From: Bacteriovoracaceae bacterium
GTDB taxonomy: Bacteria > Bdellovibrionota > Bacteriovoracia > Bacteriovoracales > Bacteriovoracaceae
Direction: 5' to 3'
DNA: 25,791 nucleotides
Assembly: GCA_023151145.1 (NCBI GenBank)
Contig: JAKLJM010000002.1
Location: 1-25,791, forward strand
Position 1 is the stretch's first letter; the number at the start of each line of letters is the position of its first letter. Under the pieces are notes generated by a model. That model was not told where the DNA came from and ran no database searches. It saw only the letters and a list, made by a program, of their open reading frames with translations. The position numbers were made by a program, and so were the translations under genes. Below are positions 14,318 to 21,809 of the stretch, one piece after another.

Positions 14318-15166
14318 TTACCTGATGTTATTTATTGTTTGCATCATCTGATCAGCAACACCCATAACTTTTGAATTCATTTCATAAGCACGTTGCGCTC
14401 TAATTAGATCAGTCATTTCAGTCATCGGACTAACGTTTGATGTTTCGAGTGCCCCTTGCATTAAACCACCAGCATTGCTTTCACCTGCAATTCCTTGCAC
14501 CGGAGCTCCACTCGCTACAGTTACTTGATACAAATTCATACCAGTACTTTTTAATCCCACTGGATTCACAAAAATAAATATGGGTATTTGACCGATATTT
14601 GTCGGTTCAATTGTTCCTTTGACGAAAGCATCTACTTTGCCATCTTCACTAATCGATACGGAAGACGTGTTTGGTGGAAATGTTAAGTTGGGAAAAACTT
14701 TATAGCCTTGTTTGTTAACGAGAGTACCAGTTCCATCAACGTTAAAAGAACCATCGCGAGTATAGCGAAGTTCTCCGTTTGGCATTTGGATGCCAAAAAA
14801 ACCTTCACCGTTAATCATTAAATCAAATGGATTATTTGTTAATTGAGGAGAGCCGACAGAAAATTCTTTTCTGATGGCAGAAACTTTTGCTCCTGAACCT
14901 ATTTGGACTCCAACATTGTATTGGGTATTGGCCGATGAGTTTGCTCCAGGCTCTTGAACTGTTTCATAGGCTAGATCATCAAATTCTGTTCTGCCTTTTT
15001 TAAAACCAATAGTATTTACGTTGGCAATATTATTTGAAATCGTACTGACGTTAGCTTCTTGTGCCTGCATGCCAGAAGCAGCAGTGTGAAGAGCGCGCAT
15101 CATTGCAAAACTACTTCCACTTAGAGCGACTGCGCCAATGATAATAATTTTTTTGTTAACTTTCAT
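14318..15166 (-). CDS. flgG: Distal rod protein FlgG with an N-terminal signal peptide
   Basis: FlgG builds the distal rod. From residue 22 the protein is a standard FlgG: MMRALHTAASGMQAQE, SNNIANVNTIGFKKGRTEF, NGEGFFGIQ and the C-terminal LIRAQRAYEMNSKVMGVADQ. Ahead of it are 21 residues with two lysines, a long hydrophobic run (IIIIGAVALSG) and SSFA at the end, which looks like a Sec signal peptide. Cleavage after SFA would leave the canonical N-terminus exactly. The upstream ATG has AGGA six bases before it; the internal ATG at 15103 has only a weak site (GGAAG, 11 bases away). If the internal start is used, the flgF-flgG gap becomes 79 bases. FlgG is normally exported by the flagellar type III system without a cleavable signal. 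Confidence 0.93.
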   Translation of the reverse strand: MKVNKKIIIIGAVALSGSSFAMMRALHTAASGMQAQEANVSTISNNIANVNTIGFKKGRTEFDDLAYETVQEPGANSSANTQYNVGVQIGSGAKVSAIRKEFSVGSPQLTNNPFDLMINGEGFFGIQMPNGELRYTRDGSFNVDGTGTLVNKQGYKVFPNLTFPPNTSSVSISEDGKVDAFVKGTIEPTNIGQIPIFIFVNPVGLKSTGMNLYQVTVASGAPVQGIAGESNAGGLMQGALETSNVSPMTEMTDLIRAQRAYEMNSKVMGVADQMMQTINNIR

Positions 15167-15182
15167 GTTTTATCCTATTTCT

Positions 15183-16016
15183 TTAAAACTTCGGTATTTC
15201 ATTTACTGCTTTACTGCTAATTTGATCATAAGTTTTGATAACTCTTTGGATGCTTTCAAAATTACGGTTAGCATTGATTAACTGAGACATTTCTGAAACA
15301 GCATTAACATTGGATTGTTCAACAAAACCTTGATGAACACTTGTTTTGTTATTGCCGATTTTATAATTTTTCGCATCTGTGTTTACAAAAAGCGAATTGC
15401 CTTCTTTTTTTAATTGGTGAAGATCGTTAAATTCCACCACCGCAAGATCTGCTACTTTGTTATTACCTGCAAAAACTTCACCATCTAAACTGATCGCTAA
15501 TTTGTTGTTTCCAACCGTGATTTGTCGAGACTCAGGAGGCGACGTTAATTGCATGGAACCATCGGGATTAATAACTGGAGGCGCTCCTTTTGATAGAATG
15601 GGATGCCCTTGATCAGTAACTAATTTTCCTTCAGCATTGATGGTGAAATTACCTTTTCGCGAATAACGAACACCTTGTGGAGTGAGAACTTCAAAAAAAC
15701 CTTGGCCATTTAAAGCAAAGTCAAAACTATTTCCAGTAGGAGTAAGTTGACCTTGTTCATGCATAGTATAGGTACCATCTACTTTAACAAATGAATCTTC
15801 AGAACCATTTGAACGATAAAAATCTTCTGGTTTCCAGTCACGCTGAGGTAAATCTACATCTTCAGCTCCTTTTTCCAGAGCTGCTAAGTATTCTTTGAAT
15901 ACGATTTTGTCTTTTTTAAAGCCAGGCGTGTTTGCGTTCGCTACGTTATTAGCGATTTGTTCAACATTTCTTTGTTGAGCGATTGCACCTGAAATTGGAA
16001 CCCATATCTCTCTCAA
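15183..16016 (-). CDS. flgF: Flagellar rod protein FlgF
   Basis: FlgF is a proximal/distal rod component of the FlgG/FlgE family. The 277-residue product has the rod N-terminus (ISGAIAQQRNVEQIANNVAN, then ANTPGFKKD), the central NGQGFFEVLTPQGVRYSRKG segment and the C-terminal MSQLINANRNFESIQRVIKT helix. The start is TTG with a perfect AGGAGG four bases upstream (16020-16025 region); no in-frame ATG lies near it. It is the first gene of the flgF-flgG-flgA-flgH-flgI run. flgB, flgC and fliE are not in the window. Confidence 0.9.
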   Translation of the reverse strand: MREIWVPISGAIAQQRNVEQIANNVANANTPGFKKDKIVFKEYLAALEKGAEDVDLPQRDWKPEDFYRSNGSEDSFVKVDGTYTMHEQGQLTPTGNSFDFALNGQGFFEVLTPQGVRYSRKGNFTINAEGKLVTDQGHPILSKGAPPVINPDGSMQLTSPPESRQITVGNNKLAISLDGEVFAGNNKVADLAVVEFNDLHQLKKEGNSLFVNTDAKNYKIGNNKTSVHQGFVEQSNVNAVSEMSQLINANRNFESIQRVIKTYDQISSKAVNEIPKF

Positions 16017-16161
16017 AATTCCTCCTGGCCTAATATTGACCCATGTCTCACTATAACTTCTCGGGTGCCAAATTCTCTACGTGGGCAAATTTATCCATGG
16101 CAACTAAGCCTTTGATAATGTATGTTAGTAGGTAAAAAATGCCGGATATATTGGCAGTATT

Positions 16162-16189
16162 TTGACACACATTACAGGTCTAAATTAAT
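16162..16189 (+). promoter_or_regulatory. Probable sigma-70 promoter of xseB operon
   Basis: A consensus -35 box TTGACA (16162-16167) is followed after 16 bases by ATTAAT (16184-16189), a 4/6 match to the -10 box. It lies in the 206-base gap between flgF and xseB and points to xseB. Nothing else in this gap is convincing; the flgF promoter could not be located with confidence. Confidence 0.45.
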
Positions 16190-16222
16190 CGGTTTTTCAT
16201 TTCTTGATAAAAGGGGTTGGAT

Positions 16223-16438
16223 ATGGCGGATAAAAAGAAAACTTTTGAACAAACTTTAGAAGAACTCGAAAATATTGTAACTAAGTTAGAGAATGGTGAG
16301 TTAAACTTAGAAGAGAGTATTAAAAATTTTGAAACTGCAACAAAGCTCTATAAAGAATGCAAAGTCGAGTTGGATAAAGCAGAGAAAAAAATTTCTGTAT
16401 TAACAGAAAGTCTTCAGGAAGAAGATTATAAGCTGTAA
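16223..16438 (+). CDS. xseB: Exodeoxyribonuclease VII small subunit
   Basis: XseB partners the catalytic subunit XseA in a nuclease that degrades single-stranded DNA from both ends. The 71-residue product has the whole family pattern: TFEQTLEELENIVTKLENGE, LNLEESIKNFETATKLYKEC and L-KAEKKISVL. I used the ATG at 16223, six bases after AAAAGGGG; a TTG six bases upstream is also in frame but abuts that ribosome site. xseA is not in the window. It starts a + strand run leading into the patatin-like and PBP genes. Confidence 0.92.
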   Translation: MADKKKTFEQTLEELENIVTKLENGELNLEESIKNFETATKLYKECKVELDKAEKKISVLTESLQEEDYKL

Positions 16439-16444
16439 GTAGAA

Positions 16445-16459
16445 ATCTAAGGATTAGAT
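16445..16459 (+). promoter_or_regulatory. GGA-loop hairpin over the pseudo-patatin ribosome site
   Basis: ATCTAA-GGA-TTAGAT is a perfect inverted repeat. The likely RNA fold is a 5-bp stem with loop AGGAT, so the Shine-Dalgarno AAGGA is shown in a loop and fits the ANGGAN pattern of CsrA targets. The start codon is at 16464. This is an inference from sequence form only. Confidence 0.45.
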
Positions 16460-16463
16460 CGTC

Positions 16464-17516
16464 ATGTTAAAAGTGTTGTCTTATTTGATTTGTGGATTGT
16501 TTTTGATTTCATGTTCAAATATTTCGTTTCTATGTCAAAAAAACTCTTCTGAGAATTCATCAAAAAACAATTACCGTCCAGCCATGGGCGTGGACTTTAC
16601 GCCACCTGAGCTGACGGTACAAGATGAGGCTCCTAGGATTCGAACAGAAGAAACTGTAGATATTTTAGATGGCAAAGTTTTCGTCGAAGATAGAGAAGAG
16701 AGAAATCACAATGCCAATAAAATAAATCCTAGAAAAATTAAATTGGGATTAATCTTAGGCCCTGGTTTAAGTCGTTCGGTTGGACATATCAGTGTGCTCA
16801 GATCAATTGAGCGCTCGGGGACACGTATTGATTTTGTGAGTGGAACAGAAATGGGTGCCATTATTGGAGCCATGTACGCTTCCGGTATGACTCCCGAAAT
16901 GATTGAATGGAATTTTTATAAATATTTTCGAGAAAAAAGTAATGCGAAAGTGTTTTCACCGAAGTGGATTGAAGAAATTGATGAGCATTTTTTAAAAAAA
17001 TTTCAAAATGTTCGTGTGGAAAAACTAAAAAAATATTTCTATGTTCCGCTGTATAGTAAAAAACTTAAAAAAGTGGTTTTTTTCAATAAAGGCAATTTAA
17101 GAAACTTACTTATCTTAAACCTAAAAACCAGAACTCAATCCCCGGGTTTGGAATATACTAATGCATCTGAATTTGAAGTCTTTAATTCAGGCTTTATGCG
17201 CTCAGCGGGGGCTGAAGTCGTAGTAGGAATCGATGCTTTAGGAGATAAAGTGTCTTTAAAAGATTCTAATGAATTTCTCTATGGAGTTTATCAACGCTTT
17301 ATTGGAAATATTAAAAAAGATAAGAAATCGGTAGATCTCTATTTCCCATTACCACTAGAAAATTCTCATTTAGATTCAGATGAAGATGCTGGAGCTAATT
17401 TACAAAATGCTTCAGATTATGCCCAAAAAATAATTTTAGAAATTGATAAGAAAAGAGAGCTTAAAGCAAAAGCTCAAGAAAATGTTTCGCAAAATTGCGA
17501 AAATGGATGTGTATGA
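16464..17516 (+). CDS. Patatin-like lipoprotein lacking the catalytic serine
   Basis: A 350-residue predicted lipoprotein: signal peptide with lipobox LISC (cysteine 17), a charged linker to about residue 88, then a patatin-like fold. The fold is recognisable from the glycine loop (LGLILGPGLSRSVGHISVL, 94-112) and the nucleophile-elbow region (IDFVSGTEMGAIIGAMYASG, 122-141). In active patatins the elbow is G-x-S-x-G; here it is GTEMG with Glu129 in the serine position. I also find no DGG/DGA-type catalytic aspartate; the matching area reads EVFNSGF before SAGAEVVVGID. Lipase activity is therefore unlikely. A binding or structural role at the envelope is my inference, supported by its place directly before a class A PBP gene, whose start overlaps its stop. 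Confidence 0.75.
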   Translation: MLKVLSYLICGLFLISCSNISFLCQKNSSENSSKNNYRPAMGVDFTPPELTVQDEAPRIRTEETVDILDGKVFVEDREERNHNANKINPRKIKLGLILGPGLSRSVGHISVLRSIERSGTRIDFVSGTEMGAIIGAMYASGMTPEMIEWNFYKYFREKSNAKVFSPKWIEEIDEHFLKKFQNVRVEKLKKYFYVPLYSKKLKKVVFFNKGNLRNLLILNLKTRTQSPGLEYTNASEFEVFNSGFMRSAGAEVVVGIDALGDKVSLKDSNEFLYGVYQRFIGNIKKDKKSVDLYFPLPLENSHLDSDEDAGANLQNASDYAQKIILEIDKKRELKAKAQENVSQNCENGCV

Positions 17517-20167
17517 GTAGAAGAACGTTAATTAAAATCGTCATTGCCCTTGTTGCTTTATCGACCATGGCCGCAGTCTCTGCTGCATTGGCGTTCAGCT
17601 TTTTAAATTTAGATTTACCAAAGTTGGATAAATTACAAGACTATCGTCCTAATTTAGCATCACAAATTATAAGCAAAGATGGAGTCGTTCTCGCAGAGCT
17701 TGGTATAGAAAAGCGAGAAATTGCGACGATGAAAGAAATTCCCAAAAGAATTGTCGATGCATTTTTATCGGCGGAAGATGATAGTTTCTATTCTCATAAA
17801 GGAGTAGATTATTGGGGTGTTGTTCGCGCGATGTTTGCGAATTTAAAAGCCGGTAGAGTCGTTCAAGGTGGATCGACAATCACACAGCAGGTAGCCAAAT
17901 CGTTTTTACTTTCCTCAGAAAGATCAGTCACAAGAAAAATCAAAGATTTTATTTTGGCCCAAAGAATTGAAGAAAAACTGACCAAAGAAGAAATTCTTTT
18001 TCTTTATCTGAATCAAGTGTATTTAGGTGGTGGATATTACGGCGTAAAAGCTGCGGCTCATGGCTATTTTGATAAAGATTTAAAAGAAGTTACCGTGGCA
18101 GAAGCTGCGATGATGGCAGGTTTATTGGTTGCACCTGGAAAGTATTCACCATACGTTAATCCAACAGCTGCAAAAAAACGTCAAGGTTACGTTCTTGAAA
18201 GAATGTTAAAAAATAAAAAAATTACTCAGGCTGAATATGAGGCGGCGACAAAAGAAAAAACCGTTTATCAAATTAATGATGACCGCCTAAAAGCTGGCTA
18301 TTTTACAGAGTGGGTTAGACAGAAGGTTGTTGAGCAAGTTGGCGAGGAAAGCTTTTTAAAAAATGGATTTAGGGTTGTCACGACTCTAGATTGGGAACTT
18401 CAGAAAAATGCTGAGACACAATTGGTGAAAGGGATAAAAGTTGTTGATAAACGTCAAGGCTACAAGGGACCGATTGCACGTGTTGGATTGGATGAATTTT
18501 CAAAATTTGAAGAAGAAACTAGAAAAAAAATCATGCGTGATCGTTCGAACTTTTTTGTCATAGAAACAGGACAAAAGGCATATGAACATCATTATGATGA
18601 AACTCAATATCGTGCCATGAAAGCAGAGCAGGACAAAATTAAGCAACAAGCTCAGGACGAATTTTTAGTGGCTGGATATATGCCTACAGATAAACTTCCT
18701 GATGTCCTAGAGTTTAATCGTTCGTATGAGGCTATCGTTTTAAAAGTGGATGACATTGCTAAAGTTGTCTACGTTTCAGTTGGTGGAACGACTGGAATTA
18801 TTCCAAAAGAAAATTTCAAATGGGCCCACAAAAGAAGTATTAATGAAAATACTGCTTACTACAAAGAAATTGATAAACCTTCTGAGATATTACGAATTGG
18901 TGATTTGATTCATGTGGAATTAGTGAAAAAGAATGTGGGATTAGTTCCTTACTTGTCAAAAGAAGGAGTGAGTTTTTTAAATAAATCTAAAAGTGCAGCC
19001 TTAGTTAAGGCCCAACAATATCTGCTGCTCAATCTTGATCAAGTCCCAGAAGTACAAGGTGCCTTGTATTCGGTTGATTCTAAAACCGGAGAAGTCATTA
19101 GTTACGTTGGAGGAACGGATTATCAACGTTCAAAATTTAATCGAGTTATTCAAGCTAAGCGCCAACCAGGATCATCATTTAAGCCAATTCTTTTTGCCGC
19201 TGCTTTAGAGAAAGGTTACTCGGCTAACTCAATCATTATGGATACACCTGAGGCCATGCCTGGTTTTGATTCAGCTTCAAGTTGGAAGCCTAAAAATTAT
19301 GATGGTGAATTTTTGGGGCCGGTCACGTTTAGAGTTTCATTAGAACAATCGCGAAATATTCCAACGATTAAAATTGCGGACAGAGTGGGTGTTTCAAATA
19401 TTTTAAATTTTTCTGACAGAATCGGTTTTAATGCAAAATTAGAAAATAATCTTTCTATCGCACTTGGAACATTCGGAGTGAGTTTAAGAGACTTAACGAC
19501 GACATTTGCAATATTTCCTAATGGTGGCCGTTATATCATTCCTAAAGCGATTGTTTCTGTAACTGATAGAGATGGAAAAAAATATGCCATCAATGAATTT
19601 GATTCTGATATGCGTAGACCAAAGTATGATGAAAATTCACCTAAGACGGGATTTCTGGCCAATTTAAATGAAACCCAAGTTTATGATCCTCGTTTAGCTT
19701 ATGTAATGACTCACGTTATGCGTGGGGTGGTCACTAGTGGTACAGCTGGATCTGCGGCCGATCTTTCTCCTTATATTGCAGGTAAAACAGGTACGACGAA
19801 TGACTATGTTGATGCTTGGTTTATCGGCTTTAATGCAAAAGTCGTTACCAGTGTCTGGGCAGGTTTTGATGACAATAAAACATTAGGTTACGGTGAAACT
19901 GGAGGACGTTCTGTTCTGCCAGTTTGGAAAGAGTACATGCGCGGAGTGATTAATAAATATGGTGATAATCCCTACTCTGTACCCGCTGGAGTCTCTTTTC
20001 AATGGGTAGATAAGAAAACTGGACGAAAAACATCAGCTAATGCTCCAGGGGCAATTAATGAAGCTTTTGTTGATGGGGTAGAAGCTGGTAATTTAGCAGC
20101 ACCAAGCGCAGAGGGCGGACAAAAACCGACTATTTCAGGCGATGAAGAATACTACGAGAACCAGTAA
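17513..20167 (+). CDS. Class A penicillin-binding protein (PBP1A type)
   Basis: Bifunctional peptidoglycan synthase of 884 residues, anchored by one N-terminal membrane helix (about 7-29). The GT51 glycosyltransferase has the catalytic glutamate in AEDDSFYSHKG (E88), the QGGSTITQQ loop (118-126) and KIKDFILAQRIE. The transpeptidase has SSFK (active serine 554, K557), SRN (613-615) and KTGTTND (K758). Between them is a long region (about 290-500) typical of PBP1A OB-like insertions. I placed the start at the ATG overlapping the upstream stop (ATGA at 17513); in-frame TTG 17495 and ATG 17507 are alternatives. The ribosome site is weak, so coupling to the lipoprotein gene is likely. A terminator-like hairpin follows the stop. 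Confidence 0.93.
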   Translation: MSRRTLIKIVIALVALSTMAAVSAALAFSFLNLDLPKLDKLQDYRPNLASQIISKDGVVLAELGIEKREIATMKEIPKRIVDAFLSAEDDSFYSHKGVDYWGVVRAMFANLKAGRVVQGGSTITQQVAKSFLLSSERSVTRKIKDFILAQRIEEKLTKEEILFLYLNQVYLGGGYYGVKAAAHGYFDKDLKEVTVAEAAMMAGLLVAPGKYSPYVNPTAAKKRQGYVLERMLKNKKITQAEYEAATKEKTVYQINDDRLKAGYFTEWVRQKVVEQVGEESFLKNGFRVVTTLDWELQKNAETQLVKGIKVVDKRQGYKGPIARVGLDEFSKFEEETRKKIMRDRSNFFVIETGQKAYEHHYDETQYRAMKAEQDKIKQQAQDEFLVAGYMPTDKLPDVLEFNRSYEAIVLKVDDIAKVVYVSVGGTTGIIPKENFKWAHKRSINENTAYYKEIDKPSEILRIGDLIHVELVKKNVGLVPYLSKEGVSFLNKSKSAALVKAQQYLLLNLDQVPEVQGALYSVDSKTGEVISYVGGTDYQRSKFNRVIQAKRQPGSSFKPILFAAALEKGYSANSIIMDTPEAMPGFDSASSWKPKNYDGEFLGPVTFRVSLEQSRNIPTIKIADRVGVSNILNFSDRIGFNAKLENNLSIALGTFGVSLRDLTTTFAIFPNGGRYIIPKAIVSVTDRDGKKYAINEFDSDMRRPKYDENSPKTGFLANLNETQVYDPRLAYVMTHVMRGVVTSGTAGSAADLSPYIAGKTGTTNDYVDAWFIGFNAKVVTSVWAGFDDNKTLGYGETGGRSVLPVWKEYMRGVINKYGDNPYSVPAGVSFQWVDKKTGRKTSANAPGAINEAFVDGVEAGNLAAPSAEGGQKPTISGDEEYYENQ

Positions 20168-20196
20168 TAGCTCTCAATAAAGATAAAATTATTCCG

Positions 20197-20235
20197 AAAG
20201 GCTTCAAGTGAATTGTGTTTACTTGGAGCTTTTTT
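20197..20235 (+). terminator. Terminator or attenuator between PBP and TonB-like genes
   Basis: GCTTCAAGT (20201-20209) pairs with ACTTGGAGC (20221-20229), nine pairs with one G-U, extendable by A-U pairs, and is followed by six T's. The 3' arm contains the GGAG that would serve as ribosome site for the ATG at 20239. The same element could therefore stop readthrough from the PBP gene and hide the next ribosome site. Confidence 0.65.
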
Positions 20236-20238
20236 AGA

Positions 20239-21273
20239 ATGTCAAAAAACGCACAAAATTTTTTAAAACGAAATAGTTTGTCGCTGCTCATTTCACTTGG
20301 GTTTCATGGCTTATTTGCTCTTTCTCTTTTTGATGTTTCTCTTCCAAAGCTCCATATTCCAACGTTAAAAATTTCAACTGATGATCGTTCAACGAAAATT
20401 AAATTGGATGAGATTAAGTTTGTGTCACGTGAAGAAATTGAAAAAAGGTTGGCGAATATAAAAAAACCAACCACTAAACTTTCCAAACAAATTGTTTCAA
20501 ATGAAGATAGAGGTTTTAAACAAAAACCAAATGACTCGCGATTTCTTGGTGAAAAAGACATGACTTACGACCGCCAAATGGTAGCGGCTAAAAACGGATC
20601 TTTTAAGGCCATGGGATTAGGAGAAAAAACAGGTAGTGAAAAAAATATTGTCGAGACTTTATCTGCGCCAAAAATAACAGCACAGAAAAGTGGATCAACT
20701 AAAAACTCACTTGGTAAAATAAAGTCTCTCAATCTAGGGGATCTTGCCCTGGGATTAAAATCACATACGATTGATGAAGTTCAAGAAACTATAGAGCCTT
20801 CGAATGTCGATAAACGTGAATTAGCGACGCAAAAAAATATTGCACTCGGTTCAAAAAATGGCGATGCCACAAAAGTAGGTTTAGCGCAGAACAATGATTT
20901 TGTAGAGGAAATTCCCCTTGGGGAAATGACTCAATTAAACACCCAAGAGTTTAAGTATTTTGGCTTCTATAATCGCATAAAGCTGCAATTAGAGCAGTTT
21001 TGGGGAAAAACGATTAACGACAAGGCTCGAGCACTTTACCGTTCAGGAAGAAGAATGCCGGCCAGTGATAACATGATTACATCAGTGACAGTGGTGTTAG
21101 ACGAAAAAGGTGAAATTGTGAGCATTACAATAGATGGTAGCTCCGGAGTAAGAGAACTCGACCACGCTGCAGTCGAGTCCTTTAAAAAAGCCGGCCCATT
21201 TCCAAACCCTCCGAAAGGTTTAGTTGTTGAAGGAAGGGCCGTTATACAATGGGGTTTTGTTGTAAGAAGTTAA
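20239..21273 (+). CDS. TonB-type energy transducer protein
   Basis: A 344-residue protein with a basic N-terminus, one membrane helix (about 13-33), a long Lys/Thr/Ser-rich periplasmic span and a C-terminal TonB-like domain (about 250-344). The C-terminal domain includes SVTVVLDEKGEIVSITIDGS, a following LDHAAVESFKKAGPFPNPP, and an IQWGF-type last strand. The helix has Ser19 and His23 spaced S-x3-H, as in TonB, where these residues are needed to couple to ExbB-ExbD. It would thus transmit proton-motive force across the envelope. I prefer the ATG at 20239 over an in-frame GTG at 20215, which lies in the loop of the terminator hairpin and has no good ribosome site. exbB and exbD are not nearby. 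The partner receptor is unknown. Confidence 0.8.
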   Translation: MSKNAQNFLKRNSLSLLISLGFHGLFALSLFDVSLPKLHIPTLKISTDDRSTKIKLDEIKFVSREEIEKRLANIKKPTTKLSKQIVSNEDRGFKQKPNDSRFLGEKDMTYDRQMVAAKNGSFKAMGLGEKTGSEKNIVETLSAPKITAQKSGSTKNSLGKIKSLNLGDLALGLKSHTIDEVQETIEPSNVDKRELATQKNIALGSKNGDATKVGLAQNNDFVEEIPLGEMTQLNTQEFKYFGFYNRIKLQLEQFWGKTINDKARALYRSGRRMPASDNMITSVTVVLDEKGEIVSITIDGSSGVRELDHAAVESFKKAGPFPNPPKGLVVEGRAVIQWGFVVRS

Positions 21274-21570
21274 TTAGTGTACGTTGTTTTTAAGAATGTC
21301 TTTAAGTTTGCCAATACCTTCCATTAAAACATAATCATTCCAAATAGAGTCTAGTTCTCTAAGTGTTTCAACGATCTGAACAGCGGCATGGTCACGAGAA
21401 ATTTTTTGATCTTCAGCTAAATGATTAACAGCTAGCTCTAGTGACTTCATGACAGGTGAAGCGCAAATTTTTGAAAGGCGATCTTCATATGAAGAATTGA
21501 TTTTTCTCTCTTTACTTTTAATGACAGCAGTATTGAGAAGTTGAATAGCATCTTGATTGTCGGTCATCAT
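21274..21570 (-). CDS. Small conserved-looking protein of unknown function
   Basis: A 98-residue soluble protein, mostly helical and charged, with no signal peptide, membrane segment or metal motif. The stretch LAEDQKISRDHAAVQIVETL, then RELDSIWNDYVLMEG, looks like a compact helical domain. Two ATGs in a row (21570, 21567) are possible starts; the ribosome site is weak (AAGG about 12 bases upstream). The stop directly abuts the stop of the convergent TonB-like gene with no terminator between. I do not recognise the family; coding is supported by codon composition and the clean fit between neighbours. Confidence 0.6.
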   Translation of the reverse strand: MMTDNQDAIQLLNTAVIKSKERKINSSYEDRLSKICASPVMKSLELAVNHLAEDQKISRDHAAVQIVETLRELDSIWNDYVLMEGIGKLKDILKNNVH

Positions 21571-21809
21571 ATTGTGTCTATTGCCTTATAATAAACGATA
21601 ACTTTTTAGGTGGGCTCGAGTATCAACATTTTTATTATTTTCGTAAAGGAAAAACTTTTTTATTTTGACGATTTTCAGAGTCAATAGCGAATGTAATTTT
21701 TTTTTGAGATTTATGTGAAGTTTTTGCAGTGTTTTACGATTTTTTTAAGAATTTTTTACTTGATTTTAAGAAATGACGGCTTTTAAGCCGCCATTTCTTT
21801 CGCATAAAA
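21571..21809. other. AT-rich intergenic region
   Basis: A 239-base stretch between the unknown gene and gcvH. It is very rich in T runs on the + strand. It holds an imperfect TTGAC-N10-GTCAA inverted repeat (21665-21684) and the strong hairpin listed separately at 21768-21799. I see no convincing open frame with a ribosome site and no clear promoter pair for the unknown gene. Confidence 0.6.
21768..21799 (-). terminator. Strong hairpin downstream of gcvH
   Basis: AAGAAATG-a-CGGCTT pairs with AAGCCG-c-CATTTCTT around a TT loop: 14 pairs with one internal mismatch, ten bases after the gcvH stop. On the minus strand the hairpin is not followed by a real U tract, so it may be a weak terminator or a 3'-end stabiliser. 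Confidence 0.5.

Noticed and set aside
16030..16075. Sigma-54 promoter upstream of flgF
   Set aside because: A TTGGCAC (-24-like) is present on the minus strand, but the -12 element reads AAGTT instead of TTGC, so the match fails at a key position.
16085..16130. Cyclic di-GMP (GEMM) riboswitch upstream of flgF
   Set aside because: A GTTGCCATGG stretch recalls part of the motif, but the conserved core and the paired stems around it are missing.
20215..20238. GTG start for the TonB-like gene
   Set aside because: It is in the loop of the terminator hairpin, lacks a suitable SD, and adds residues unlike a TonB N-terminus.
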